DNA from: Micromonospora sp. FIMYZ51
GTDB lineage: Bacteria; Actinomycetota; Actinomycetes; Mycobacteriales; Micromonosporaceae
DNA length: 64,000 nucleotides
Reading direction: 5' to 3'
NCBI RefSeq assembly: GCF_038246755.1
Contig: NZ_CP134706.1
Location: 6,885,501-6,949,500 of the forward strand
The translations under genes and the position numbers were made by a program. Below, in pieces: positions 48,306 to 56,753 of this stretch. Within the stretch, counting starts at the first letter, position 1. The number at the start of each line of letters is the position of its first letter. The notes under the pieces were generated by a model. It had not been told where the DNA came from. It saw nothing but the letters and a program-made list of their open reading frames with translations, and made no database searches.

Positions 48306-49946
48306 GTGGGCAACGGACTCGTCGTACCGGCGATCGTCGCGGTCACCCTGGTCACCGTCGGGATCGGCTTCTACGGGCTGCGGTTGGCCCGCACCACCTC
48401 CGACTTCCTGGTCGCCTCACGGGTGGTCAGCCCGACCTGGAACGCCGCCGCGATCGGTGGCGAGTACCTGTCGGCGGCGAGCTTCCTCGGCGTCGCCGGA
48501 CTGGTCCTCAAGTACGGCGTGGACGTGCTCTGGTATCCGGTCGGCTTCGCCGCCGGCTACCTGGCCCTGCTGCTATTCGTGGCCGCCCCGCTGCGCCGCT
48601 CCGGCGCGTTCACCCTGCCCGACTTCTGCGAGGTACGGCTCGGCTCCCGCCGGTTACGCACGCTGGCCACCATCTTCGTCATCTTCATCGGCTGGCTCTA
48701 CCTGGTGCCGCAGCTCCAGGGGGCTGGGCTGACGCTGGCCACGCTGGCCGGCTCGCCGTACCCGGTGGGTGCCCTGGTGGTGGCCGTGGTGGTGACCGCC
48801 AACGTGGCGCTGGGCGGGATGCGGGCGATCACCTTCGTGCAGGCGTTCCAGTACTGGCTGAAGCTGACCGCGCTCGCCGTACCCGTGATCTTCCTGGCCC
48901 TCCAGTGGCAGGCCGACGGGCGGCCGGAGGTGACCCCGCCGGAGGGGCCGACGTTCCGCACCGCGACCACCGTCGTGGTCGAGCACCGGGCGGTGCTCAC
49001 CCTGCCCGACGGGCAGTCCCGCGAGGTGCATCCCGGCGACGAGTTGACCTTCGCGGCGGGCGAGCCGGTGCCGGAGGTCTCCGGGGTGGCCACGGGTGCC
49101 ACCGACTGGCTGCTGCCCAGCGCGGCCGGCTCCGACGACCGAGGGCTGTTCGCCACCTACTCGCTGATCCTGGCCACCTTCCTGGGCACCATGGGGCTGC
49201 CGCACGTACTCGTGCGGTTCTACACCAACCCGGACGGCGCGGCGGCCCGCCGAACCACCCTGGTGGTGCTGGCCCTGGTCGGCGGCTTCTACCTGTTTCC
49301 CACGATCTACGGCGTGCTGGGCCGGATCTACACCCCACAACTACTGGTCAGCGGCCAGACCGACGCGGTGGTGGTGCTGCTGCCCGAGGCGGCACTCGGT
49401 GCCGGCACCACCGGGCGACTACTTGCCGCGCTGGTCGCCGCCGGGGCGTTCGCGGCCTTCCTCTCCACCTCGTCCGGGCTGCTCACCAGCGTCGCCGGGG
49501 TGATCTCCACGGACGTACTCGGGCGCGGCTCGGTCCATGGCTTCCGGCTGGCCACGGTGATCGCCGGTGGGGTGCCGGCGATCCTCGCCCTCAACATCTC
49601 CGGGCTGGACGTCTCGCAGGTGGTCGGGCTGGCCTTCGCCGTCGCCGCGTCCAGCTTCTGCCCGCTGCTGGTGCTCGGCATCTGGTGGCGCGGGCTCACC
49701 GACGCCGGTGCGGCGGCCGGAATCCTGGTCGGCGGCGGCGCGGCGGTTACCGCCGTGCTGCTCACCGTGCTCGGGCCGCCGCTGACCGGCTGGCCGGCGA
49801 CCCTCACCGCCCAGCCGGCCGCCTGGACCGTGCCGCTGGCCTTCACCGTGATGGTGGTGATTTCGCTGGCGACCCGCCGCCGCGCACCCGCCGACGTCAA
49901 CCGCACGATGCTCCGCCTACACGCCCCGGACAGCCTCCGGCTGTAA
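48306..49946 (+). CDS. Sodium:solute symporter (ActP-like) with extracytoplasmic insert
   Basis: The 546-residue protein is a member of the SSS family with about 13 membrane helices. It shows the ActP pattern GEYLSAASFLGVAGLVLKYG at ~46-65 and FLGTMGLPHVLVRFYTNPDG at ~294-313. A ~75-residue polar stretch (~200-280; EGPTFRTATTVVVEHRAVLTLPDG...) interrupts the usual sequence between helices and is absent from the second symporter in this window. It should import acetate, propionate, pyruvate or a similar carboxylate with Na+. GTG at 48306, one base after the DUF485 stop, shows an operon. Confidence 0.9.
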   Translation: MGNGLVVPAIVAVTLVTVGIGFYGLRLARTTSDFLVASRVVSPTWNAAAIGGEYLSAASFLGVAGLVLKYGVDVLWYPVGFAAGYLALLLFVAAPLRRSGAFTLPDFCEVRLGSRRLRTLATIFVIFIGWLYLVPQLQGAGLTLATLAGSPYPVGALVVAVVVTANVALGGMRAITFVQAFQYWLKLTALAVPVIFLALQWQADGRPEVTPPEGPTFRTATTVVVEHRAVLTLPDGQSREVHPGDELTFAAGEPVPEVSGVATGATDWLLPSAAGSDDRGLFATYSLILATFLGTMGLPHVLVRFYTNPDGAAARRTTLVVLALVGGFYLFPTIYGVLGRIYTPQLLVSGQTDAVVVLLPEAALGAGTTGRLLAALVAAGAFAAFLSTSSGLLTSVAGVISTDVLGRGSVHGFRLATVIAGGVPAILALNISGLDVSQVVGLAFAVAASSFCPLLVLGIWWRGLTDAGAAAGILVGGGAAVTAVLLTVLGPPLTGWPATLTAQPAAWTVPLAFTVMVVISLATRRRAPADVNRTMLRLHAPDSLRL

Positions 49947-50000
49947 GGAAGGGCCCCTTATTAACGCCTGCGGTAGAGGAAGGGCCCCCTTTTAACAACC
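49945..50000. repeat. Paired GGGCCCC/TTAAC repeat, copy 2
   Basis: AAGGAAGGGCCCCTTATTAACGCCT is followed after about nine bases by GAGGAAGGGCCCCCTTTTAAC. The pair touches the stop of the symporter gene. It matches copies 1 and 3 in unit order. Confidence 0.85.
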
Positions 50001-50130
50001 GACCACCGGCGTGCGGGCGGTAGCACGAGCGCGGAACTACGCCAGAGGGAGGAACTACGCCTGAGGGAGGAGCCCGGAATCCGCCGCTGGGCTGGCCGTG
50101 CCCTCGCCAGGACCGGATACGGTCTGGTGC

Positions 50131-50895
50131 ATGACTGGTGAGCACCCTGCACTGGCACTGCGCGGCCTGGCCAAGAGCTTCGACGGCAAGGTGGCGGTGG
50201 CCGGCGTGGATCTGGACGTGCCGACCGGCTCGTTCTACGGCCTACTCGGCCCGAACGGCGCAGGCAAGACCACCACGCTGTCGATGGCGGTCGGGCTGTT
50301 GCGGCCCGACTCCGGTGCGGCCTGGGTGCTCGGGCGTGACGTGTGGGCCGACCCGGTCGGCGCGAAGCAACTGCTCGGCGTCATGCCGGACGGCGTACGG
50401 CTGTTCGACCGGCTCAGCGGCGGTGAGCTGCTGGCGTACCACGGACTGTTGCGCGGCATGGACCCGGCGGTGGTCGACCAGCGGGCGGCGGAGCTGCTCG
50501 ACGTGCTCGCCCTCGCCGATGCCGGCCGCACCCTGGTGGTCGACTACTCGGCCGGCATGAAGAAGAAGATCGGCCTGGCCTGCGCGCTGCTGCACGGTCC
50601 CCGGCTGCTGGTGCTGGACGAGCCCTTCGAGGCGGTCGATCCGGTCTCGGCGGCGCTGATCCGGGAGATTCTCCAGCGGTACGTCGCTGGCGGCGGGACG
50701 GTCGTCTTCTCCAGCCACGTCATGGAGGTGGTGCAGCGCCTCTGCTCGCACGTGGCGATCCTCGCCGAGGGCACCATCAAGCGGGTCGGCACCCTGGAGC
50801 AGGTACGCGGCGAGCGCTCCCTGGAGGAGGTCTTCGTCGAGGTGGTCGGCGGGCGTACGGCCACCGGTGAGGAGCTGGCGTGGCTGTCCCAGTGA
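50131..50895 (+). CDS. ABC transporter ATP-binding protein
   Basis: The 254-residue protein has Walker A GPNGAGKTTT (~41-50), a degenerate signature loop VDYSAGMKKKIG (the C-loop serine and glycine are kept), Walker B RLLVLDEPFEAVDP and the His switch SSH. It is an exporter-type ABC subunit (CcmA-like). ATG at 50131 is chosen over an earlier GTG at 50098 because the region before it is not conserved-looking. The next gene starts inside its last codons. The substrate is unknown. Confidence 0.93.
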   Translation: MTGEHPALALRGLAKSFDGKVAVAGVDLDVPTGSFYGLLGPNGAGKTTTLSMAVGLLRPDSGAAWVLGRDVWADPVGAKQLLGVMPDGVRLFDRLSGGELLAYHGLLRGMDPAVVDQRAAELLDVLALADAGRTLVVDYSAGMKKKIGLACALLHGPRLLVLDEPFEAVDPVSAALIREILQRYVAGGGTVVFSSHVMEVVQRLCSHVAILAEGTIKRVGTLEQVRGERSLEEVFVEVVGGRTATGEELAWLSQ

Positions 50896-52730
50896 GCGGC
50901 CCGGCGACCGGCGGACCGGTGAGCAGCGGACCGGCGACCGGCGGCCCAGCGAGCGGCGGCCCAGCGAGCGGCGGACCGGCGACCGGCGGACCGGCGAGCA
51001 GCGGACCGGCGACCGGCGGCCCAGCGGGCGGCGGAGCGGTGAGCGGCCCGGTGAGCCGTCCGACGGCTGGGGTGCGGCGGGTGTCGGCGTGGCACTTCGT
51101 CCGGCTCAAGCTGCGGGTGATGGGCAACAACTTCCGAGGTCAGGGCTGGCGGGTGGCGCTCTTCCTGATCGGGTCGTTGATCGGGCTCTGGTTCGCGGTC
51201 GGCGCTTTCTTCGGCCTGGCGGCCCCCGGGCTGGCCGGCGAGGACCGGTACGCGATGCTGGTCGCCGCGTTCGCCGGTGGGCTGACCGTACTCGGCTGGC
51301 TGCTGCTGCCGCTTGTCTTCTTCGGCGTGGACGAGACGCTCGATCCGGCCCGCTTCGCGCTGCTGCCGCTGTCCCGGCGCACCCTGGTCACCGGGCTGTT
51401 CGCGGCGGCGCTGGTGAGCGTACCCACGATCGCCGTGCTGGTGGCGCTCTCCGGCCTGGTCGTCACGGCCGGTGCCTTCGGTGGCTGGTCCGCCGCCGTG
51501 GTCGCGGCGGTCGGGGTGGTCTGCGGGCTGCTGCTCTGCGTGGCCGCAGCGCGGGCGGTGACCAGCGCCTTCGCCACCATGCTCCGCTCCCGGCGGGTAC
51601 GTGACCTGGCTGCCGTGCTGCTCGCGGTGGCCGCCGCGCTGCTCGGGCCGTTGCAGCTCGCCGGGATCGCCGCGATCCAGGACGTCAACTGGGACCGGCT
51701 GGCCGGAGTGGCGACCGTGATCGGTTGGACACCGTTCGGCGCACCGTGGACGGCCGGCATCGACGTGGCCCAGGGCCGGGTCTGGGCCGCGCCGCTGAAG
51801 CTGTTGATCACCGTGGTCACCATCGTCGCGCTGCTGGCCTGGTGGTCGCGTTCGCTGGAGTCGGCGATGGTGGGTGCGGCGAGTGGCGGGCCGGCCCAGG
51901 CCAAGGCGTCGGTGACCGGCGGAGTGGTGGCTCAACTCTTTCCCCGCGCCACCGGTTGGCTGCGCCGGGACCGGTTCGGTGGGCTGGTCGCGCGGGAGGC
52001 CCGCTACTGGTGGCGCGATGCCCGGCGGCGGGCCAACCTGATCACCATCGCGGTGGTCGGCCTCTTCGTGCCGGTGATGGTCAACTTTGGCGGGCAGGGC
52101 TTCGGCCTCGACAGCGAGGAGGGCTTCAGCCTCGCCGGTGACACGTCACCGGTGTTGGTCAGCCTCTCCATGGTCTTCGTCGGCCTGCTCGCCGCGGTGA
52201 CGCTGGCCAACCAGTTCGGCTTCGACGGCAGCGCGTACGCCGCGAACGTGGTGGCCGGGGTGCCCGGCCGGGTCGAGCTGCGGGCCCGGATCACCGCCTT
52301 CTCGCTGTACGTACTGCCCATGCTGGCGGTGATCGCCGTGGTGCTCGGCGTGGTGCTCGGCGAACCGGCCTGGATCGGATTCATGGCGGGCACGCTTGTC
52401 GCCACCTACGGCGCAGGTCTGGCGGTCAACTCCTTCGTGTCGGTGCTCGGCGCCTACTCGCTGCCGGAGACGAGCAACCCGTTCGCGATGAACACCGGCG
52501 CCGGGATGGTCAAGAGCCTGCTGACGCTGCTGGCCATGGTCGCCACCGGCGCGATCGCCGTACCGCTGGTGCTCGCCGCCGCGCTGCTCGGTGACCTCTG
52601 GCTCTGGCTGGGCCTCCCGCTCGGTGTCGCGTACGGCGTCGGCGCGGCACTGCTCGGCGCGTACCTGGCCGGCGACGCACTGGACCGCCGCCAACCCGAA
52701 CTGCTGGCGATGGTCACCCCACGCCGCTGA
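50880..52730 (+). CDS. ABC transporter permease with repetitive Gly/Pro N-terminus
   Basis: The 616-residue protein begins with ~60 residues of repeated GGPAS/GGPAT and SGPATGG units encoded by a 15-bp tandem repeat. About 12 hydrophobic helices follow from residue ~85 in two halves separated by a soluble stretch. This is an integral ABC-2-type exporter membrane subunit. An internal GTG start nearer to VRRVSAWHFVRLKLR (~51070) may be the true start, since the repeat has no function I can name. The GTG at 50880 overlaps the ATPase gene, supporting translation coupling either way. Confidence 0.85.
   Translation: MAVPVSGPATGGPVSSGPATGGPASGGPASGGPATGGPASSGPATGGPAGGGAVSGPVSRPTAGVRRVSAWHFVRLKLRVMGNNFRGQGWRVALFLIGSLIGLWFAVGAFFGLAAPGLAGEDRYAMLVAAFAGGLTVLGWLLLPLVFFGVDETLDPARFALLPLSRRTLVTGLFAAALVSVPTIAVLVALSGLVVTAGAFGGWSAAVVAAVGVVCGLLLCVAAARAVTSAFATMLRSRRVRDLAAVLLAVAAALLGPLQLAGIAAIQDVNWDRLAGVATVIGWTPFGAPWTAGIDVAQGRVWAAPLKLLITVVTIVALLAWWSRSLESAMVGAASGGPAQAKASVTGGVVAQLFPRATGWLRRDRFGGLVAREARYWWRDARRRANLITIAVVGLFVPVMVNFGGQGFGLDSEEGFSLAGDTSPVLVSLSMVFVGLLAAVTLANQFGFDGSAYAANVVAGVPGRVELRARITAFSLYVLPMLAVIAVVLGVVLGEPAWIGFMAGTLVATYGAGLAVNSFVSVLGAYSLPETSNPFAMNTGAGMVKSLLTLLAMVATGAIAVPLVLAAALLGDLWLWLGLPLGVAYGVGAALLGAYLAGDALDRRQPELLAMVTPRR
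50890..51045 (+). repeat. 15-bp tandem repeat in the permease N-terminus
   Basis: About ten units of the type GGACCGGCGACCGGC / GGCCCAGCGAGCGGC occur in frame and code for GPATG/GPASG. Copy number likely varies. Confidence 0.8.
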
Positions 52731-52743
52731 TCTCCTGACCCGG

Positions 52744-53694
52744 TCACCTGGTTCCCGCGGTCATCGCGGTTCGCGCGGGGTCGCGCGGGGTCGCGCGGGC
52801 GTGGTGGCCCCGGGAACGCAGGGCGGCGCGAGCTTCGGCAACGACGCCGTCGAAGTCTTCGCGGAGGCGCTTTGCGGTCACATGCACGACGATCCAACCA
52901 TCTTTGACCAGCCGATTGAGCCTCTTCCGATCGGCATGGAACTGCTCCGGGTCGTCGTGCCAGAGACCGTCGTACTCCACCGCCACCCGATATTCCGGCC
53001 AGGAAAGGTCGAGGCGGGCGACGAAACGGCCCTGCCGCGACACGACCCATTGGGTACGCGGACGGGGCAGCCCGGCCAGCACCAGCCGAACACGAGTGCG
53101 GGATTCCTGCGGAGATTCGGCACCGGCATCCGCCAGGTCGACCGCCCGGAGCATCGCCCGCCAACCTCGACGGCCCGCCCTGGCCAGTGCGTACCCGCGC
53201 AGTGCCGGCACATCGGTGAGCCGACGTGACAGCAGCGCGTCAATGATCACCACTGCCTCCACGAGGTCGAGCCAGCTCGCCAGGTCCCAGCAGGTACGCT
53301 CGGGTGAGGTGACTGCCGTCCCCGACCGCTTGACGATGTCTCCCTGGTCGACCGGCCCCTGGTGGACGCGCAGCCCCGCGTGCGGCGCGAGGCGTACGCC
53401 ACGGGGTACGAGCACGTCCACCGGATCATCAGCCCTGCCCTGGGCGCAACCGAAGAGCGCTGCGGCGGATCGACCTGCGATCGCCGCGCCCGGCGGAACC
53501 AGCCACTGCCCGACGGCGGCACACCTGACCCGATGGGTGGCGGGCAGTTGGGCATCCGCATAGACGTCACGGAAAAGTGGACGCCAGGCGGTGCTGCGAA
53601 GATCATTGCGAGTGAGCAGGCCACGGGCGACGGCGACCGAGCCACGGAACACACGTCCCCGCAGCTGCGGGGGCCGACGAGGCGATCGAGGCAT
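52744..53694 (-). CDS. DUF559 (PD-(D/E)XK nuclease-like) domain protein with AbiEi-type N-terminus
   Basis: The 316-residue protein has an N-terminal region like the type IV toxin-antitoxin AbiEi antitoxin fold (RGLLTRNDLRSTAWRPLFRDVYAD, then PVDVLVPRG). Its C-terminal domain reads YRVAVEYDGLWHDDPEQFHADRKRLNRLVKDGWIVVHVT, the DUF559 pattern with E and D as likely metal ligands and the H-x-x-D-R-x-R helix. Such proteins are widespread in actinomycetes and their role is unknown. The ATG at 53694 is chosen over an upstream ATG at 53796. No partner toxin is adjacent. A 10-bp repeat (CGCGGGGTCG) lies in its last codons. Confidence 0.85.
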   Translation of the reverse strand: MPRSPRRPPQLRGRVFRGSVAVARGLLTRNDLRSTAWRPLFRDVYADAQLPATHRVRCAAVGQWLVPPGAAIAGRSAAALFGCAQGRADDPVDVLVPRGVRLAPHAGLRVHQGPVDQGDIVKRSGTAVTSPERTCWDLASWLDLVEAVVIIDALLSRRLTDVPALRGYALARAGRRGWRAMLRAVDLADAGAESPQESRTRVRLVLAGLPRPRTQWVVSRQGRFVARLDLSWPEYRVAVEYDGLWHDDPEQFHADRKRLNRLVKDGWIVVHVTAKRLREDFDGVVAEARAALRSRGHHARATPRDPARTAMTAGTR

Positions 53695-53879
53695 GTCCCT
53701 GACGGTGGCATCCCCGCCCGCTGCGGCGCTGCCCCTGTGGATAACCCACTGCGGGCGGCCCGCCATGATCACGCTCGAGCCAGGAACGAGTGGCATCCCA
53801 CCTGGAACGAGGCCACTCGTTCCATGAACGAGCGTGATCTTCCCGGGTGGCCCGCGAACACCCGCTTGACCCGGTCACA

Positions 53880-54410
53880 ATGTTTCACGTGAATCATGAG
53901 CCGGGTGCCCAGATCCACCACACCGACCCGTTCGCCGTGCCGACGGGCCAGCGTTCGCCCGTACGCCGGCTGCGGGGTCGGCTCGCCGCGCCGGTGACGC
54001 TCTGGACGGCGCCCGGGCCGGCCGGGTTGACCGTGTCGTCGACCCTGGTGGCCGATGGCGACCCGGGGCGGCTGCTCGGCCTGGTCGACGCGGAGTCGGA
54101 TCTCTGGACGGCGGTCGAGGAGGCCGAGGTGTTCGCCGTGACGCCGCTCGGCCCGCCACACCGGCAGCTCGCCGACCGCTTCGCCGGGCTCTTTCCCTCG
54201 CCCGGCGGACTCTTCGCGATCGGTCACTGGACCGACACACCGTACGGGCCGGTGCCGGCCGACGCCGGCGGGTGGGCGGGGTGCCGGCTGGACACCGTCC
54301 GGGAGTACGGCTGGAGTCTGCTGGTCGAGGCGACCATCGAGCGGGTGGAGTTGACCGAGGAGAGCGAACCGCTGCTGCATCACCGGGGCCGGTACCGCGA
54401 ACTGGACTGA
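53880..54410 (+). CDS. Flavin-reductase-like FMN-binding split-barrel protein
   Basis: The 176-residue protein shows the split-barrel pattern: LRGRLAAPVTLWTAPGPAGLTVSSTLVADGDPGRLLGLVDAESD as the first strands with the T-V-S-S-x-L flavin-phosphate motif. FAVTPLGPPHRQLADRFAG and LFAIGHWTDTPYGPV follow. It may bind FMN or FAD and reduce a substrate, but no partner oxygenase is seen. The ATG at 53880 lies within a parS-like site, so the first codons (ATG TTT CAC GTG AAT) are also a ParB target; a downstream GTG is possible. The stop is inside a 32-bp tandem repeat. Confidence 0.75.
   Translation: MFHVNHEPGAQIHHTDPFAVPTGQRSPVRRLRGRLAAPVTLWTAPGPAGLTVSSTLVADGDPGRLLGLVDAESDLWTAVEEAEVFAVTPLGPPHRQLADRFAGLFPSPGGLFAIGHWTDTPYGPVPADAGGWAGCRLDTVREYGWSLLVEATIERVELTEESEPLLHHRGRYRELD
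53881..53896. promoter_or_regulatory. parS-like ParB-binding site
   Basis: TGTTTCACGTGAATCA differs at one position from the parS consensus TGTTTCACGTGAAACA, keeping the central TTTCACGTGAA palindrome. It overlaps the start codon of the flavin-reductase-like gene. Confidence 0.75.
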
Positions 54411-54473
54411 AGCGTCGAGGTCGGTACCGCGGACTGGACCGAGGCACCGAGGCCGGTGCACGAACTGGACTGA
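54390..54473 (+). repeat. 32-bp tandem repeat spanning a gene stop
   Basis: Three units (54390-54410, 54422-54442, 54454-54473) share CGGTACCGCGAACTGGACTGA or close variants. The first unit contains the last codons and stop of the flavin-reductase-like gene; the rest lie beyond the stop. Confidence 0.85.
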
Positions 54474-54492
54474 TCGTCATTTACCGGCCATC

Positions 54493-54562
54493 GGCGTGCA
54501 GCCGGTCACTCGGCGCAGCAGCAGTGGTCACTCGGCGCAACGGCGCTGCCGCTCGGCGCAGG
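54493..54562. repeat. Short direct repeats upstream of DUF485 gene
   Basis: GGTCACTCGGCGCA occurs twice and a third variant CGCTCGGCGCA follows, about 22 bp apart. They lie within the leader region of the DUF485-actP operon. The function is unknown. Confidence 0.6.
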
Positions 54563-54657
54563 TAGCGACCGATGCCGATATTCACCTTCTCCGCCGGGAA
54601 GCGCGCTTCCTACCGTGCGCAGTATTCCTGTCGCCTGTGAAGGTGGTGATCCACAGA

Positions 54658-55011
54658 ATGTCCACGGACACGCCCCCCGCCGCGCCGAGCGATTCACTTT
54701 CGGAGCGGTACCTAGCGGTTCAACGGTCGGACGAGTTCGCCGGGTTACGTCGCGCGTTACGCGGCTTCGTCTTCCCGATGACCATCGCGTTCTTCCTGTG
54801 GTACGCGCTCTACGTGATCCTCTCCGCGTACGCGCGCGACTTCATGGGCACGCGACTGTTCGGCAGCAACATCAACGTGGCGCTGGTCTTCGGCCTGCTC
54901 CAGTTCGTCTCGACCTTCCTCATCGCCTGGTACTACTCCCGGTACGCGGACCGGAAGATCGACCCGGTGGCCGACAAGATCCGCGACGAGCTGAACGGGG
55001 GTGAGTCGTGA
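54658..55011 (+). CDS. DUF485 family small membrane protein (YjcH-like)
   Basis: The 117-residue protein has the classic DUF485 form: a short polar start, RYLAVQRSDEFAGLRRALRGFVFPM, two membrane helices (~45-67 and ~80-103; AFFLWYALYVILSAYARDFM, INVALVFGLLQFVSTFLIAWYY) and a charged tail. It pairs with the ActP symporter that begins inside its stop codon (GTGA). The ATG at 54658 has AAGGTGG 12 bases ahead. It may help symporter assembly or activity (inference). Confidence 0.88.
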   Translation: MSTDTPPAAPSDSLSERYLAVQRSDEFAGLRRALRGFVFPMTIAFFLWYALYVILSAYARDFMGTRLFGSNINVALVFGLLQFVSTFLIAWYYSRYADRKIDPVADKIRDELNGGES

Positions 55012-56684
55012 ACACGATGATCCTCGCGGTCGAGGCGGGCAACACCACCGCCCGCAACCTGACCATCGTGCTCTTCCTGGCCTTCGTCGCGGCCACCCTG
55101 GCCATCACCATCTGGGCCAGCCGACAGACCAAGACCGCCACCGACTTCTACGCCGGCGGCCGGTCCTTCTCCGGTTTCCAGAACGGCATGGCGATCGGCG
55201 GCGACTACATGTCCGCCGCGTCCTTCCTCGGCATCGCCGGCATCATCGCGCTCTACGGATACGACGGCTTCCTCTACTCCATCGGCTTCCTGGTGGCCTG
55301 GCTGGTGGCGCTCCTGCTGGTCGCGGAGCTGCTGCGCAACTCCGGCCGGTACACGATGGCCGACGTGCTGGCCTTCCGGATGCGGCAGCGTCCGGTGCGT
55401 ACGGCGGCGGCGGTCTCCACGATCACCGTGTCGATCTTCTATCTGCTGGCCCAGATGGTCGGCGCGGGTGCGCTGGTGGCGCTGCTGCTCGGCATCCGGC
55501 CCGGCACCACCTTCCTGGGCATGGACGCGGCAACCGCCAAGGTGGCGACAATCATCATGGTCGGCGCCCTCATGATCATCTACGTCACCGTGGGCGGCAT
55601 GAAGGGCACCACCTACGTACAGATCGTCAAGGCGTTCCTGCTCATGGGTGGCGCGCTGCTGATGACGCTGCTGGTGCTCGCCAAGTACAAGTTCAACCTG
55701 TCGTCGCTGCTCGGCGACGCGGCGGCCAGCTCCGGCCACGGTGCCGACTTCCTGGGGCCCGGATTACGGTACGGCGTCGAGGTGGCCGGCAACGCGACCC
55801 AGACCTTCTACAACAAGGTCGACCTGCTCTCCCTCGGCATCGCCCTGGTGCTCGGCACCGCCGGACTGCCGCACATCCTGATCCGCTTCTACACCGTGCC
55901 GACCGCCAAGGCGGCCCGCAAGAGCGTGCTCTGGGCGATCGGCATCATCGGCTCGTTCTACCTGCTCACCCTGGCGCTCGGCTTCGGCGCGGCGGCGCTG
56001 GTCGGCGGGGAGGCCATCCGCACCCAGGACCCGGCCGGAAACACGGCCGCACCACAACTCGCCGAGGCGCTCGGGATCGACTTCTTCGGCGGCGAACTGG
56101 GCGGTGCCGCACTACTGGCGATCATCGCGGCGGTCGCCTTCGCCACCATCCTGGCGGTGGTCGCGGGGTTGACCCTGGCCTCGTCGTCAAGCCTGGCGCA
56201 CGACTTCTACGCCAACGTGATCAAGCGGGGTAACGCCTCCGAGCGGCAGGAGGTGCGGGTCGCCCGGATCTCCGCGCTGGTGATCGGCGCGGTCGCCATC
56301 GCGCTGTCCATCTTCGCGCAGAACCTGAACGTCGCCTTCCTGGTGGCGCTGGCCTTCGCCGTGGCCGCCTCGGGCAACCTGCCGGCGATCCTCTACAGCC
56401 TGTTCTGGAAGCGGTTCAACACCTCCGGCGCGGTCTGGGCGATCTACGGCGGCCTGCTGGCGGCCGTACTGCTGGTGTTCTTCTCGCCGGTGGTCTCCGG
56501 CGCGCCGACGGCGATGTTCCCCGACCACGACTGGCAGTGGTTCCCGCTGTCCAACCCGGGCATCCTCTCCATCCCGATCGGCTTCCTCTGCGGCTGGATC
56601 GGCACGGTCATCTCGAAGGAGAGCGACGAGGAGAAGTACGCCGAGTTGGAGGTGCGCTCGCTGACCGGAGCCGGCGCGCACTGA
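55008..56684 (+). CDS. actP: Cation/acetate symporter ActP
   Basis: The 558-residue protein is a sodium:solute symporter with about 13-14 membrane helices. The ActP signature blocks are GGRSFSGFQNGMAIGGDYMSAASFLGIAGIIALYGYDG (~45-85) and the LPHILIRFYTVP motif near 287-298, and it has a glycine/alanine-rich LTLASSSSLAHDFYANV segment. It takes up acetate and related monocarboxylates. Its GTG overlaps the DUF485 stop. Unlike the first symporter it lacks the polar insert. The paired repeat (56700-56752) starts 16 bases after its stop. Confidence 0.93.
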   Translation: MNTMILAVEAGNTTARNLTIVLFLAFVAATLAITIWASRQTKTATDFYAGGRSFSGFQNGMAIGGDYMSAASFLGIAGIIALYGYDGFLYSIGFLVAWLVALLLVAELLRNSGRYTMADVLAFRMRQRPVRTAAAVSTITVSIFYLLAQMVGAGALVALLLGIRPGTTFLGMDAATAKVATIIMVGALMIIYVTVGGMKGTTYVQIVKAFLLMGGALLMTLLVLAKYKFNLSSLLGDAAASSGHGADFLGPGLRYGVEVAGNATQTFYNKVDLLSLGIALVLGTAGLPHILIRFYTVPTAKAARKSVLWAIGIIGSFYLLTLALGFGAAALVGGEAIRTQDPAGNTAAPQLAEALGIDFFGGELGGAALLAIIAAVAFATILAVVAGLTLASSSSLAHDFYANVIKRGNASERQEVRVARISALVIGAVAIALSIFAQNLNVAFLVALAFAVAASGNLPAILYSLFWKRFNTSGAVWAIYGGLLAAVLLVFFSPVVSGAPTAMFPDHDWQWFPLSNPGILSIPIGFLCGWIGTVISKESDEEKYAELEVRSLTGAGAH

Positions 56685-56699
56685 CCGGCGGCGGCTTCT

Positions 56700-56752
56700 G
56701 TTAATAGGGGGCCCCTTTACTACACCAGGCGTTAGTAGGGGGCCCCTCCTTA
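56700..56752. repeat. Paired GGGCCCC/TTAAC repeat, copy 3 (inverted)
   Basis: GTTAATAGGGGGCCCCTT and CAGGCGTTAGTAGGGGGCC are the two units in reverse orientation relative to copies 1 and 2. It lies between the actP stop and the next gene; the downstream gene start is only two bases away. Confidence 0.85.
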
Positions 56753-56753
56753 T

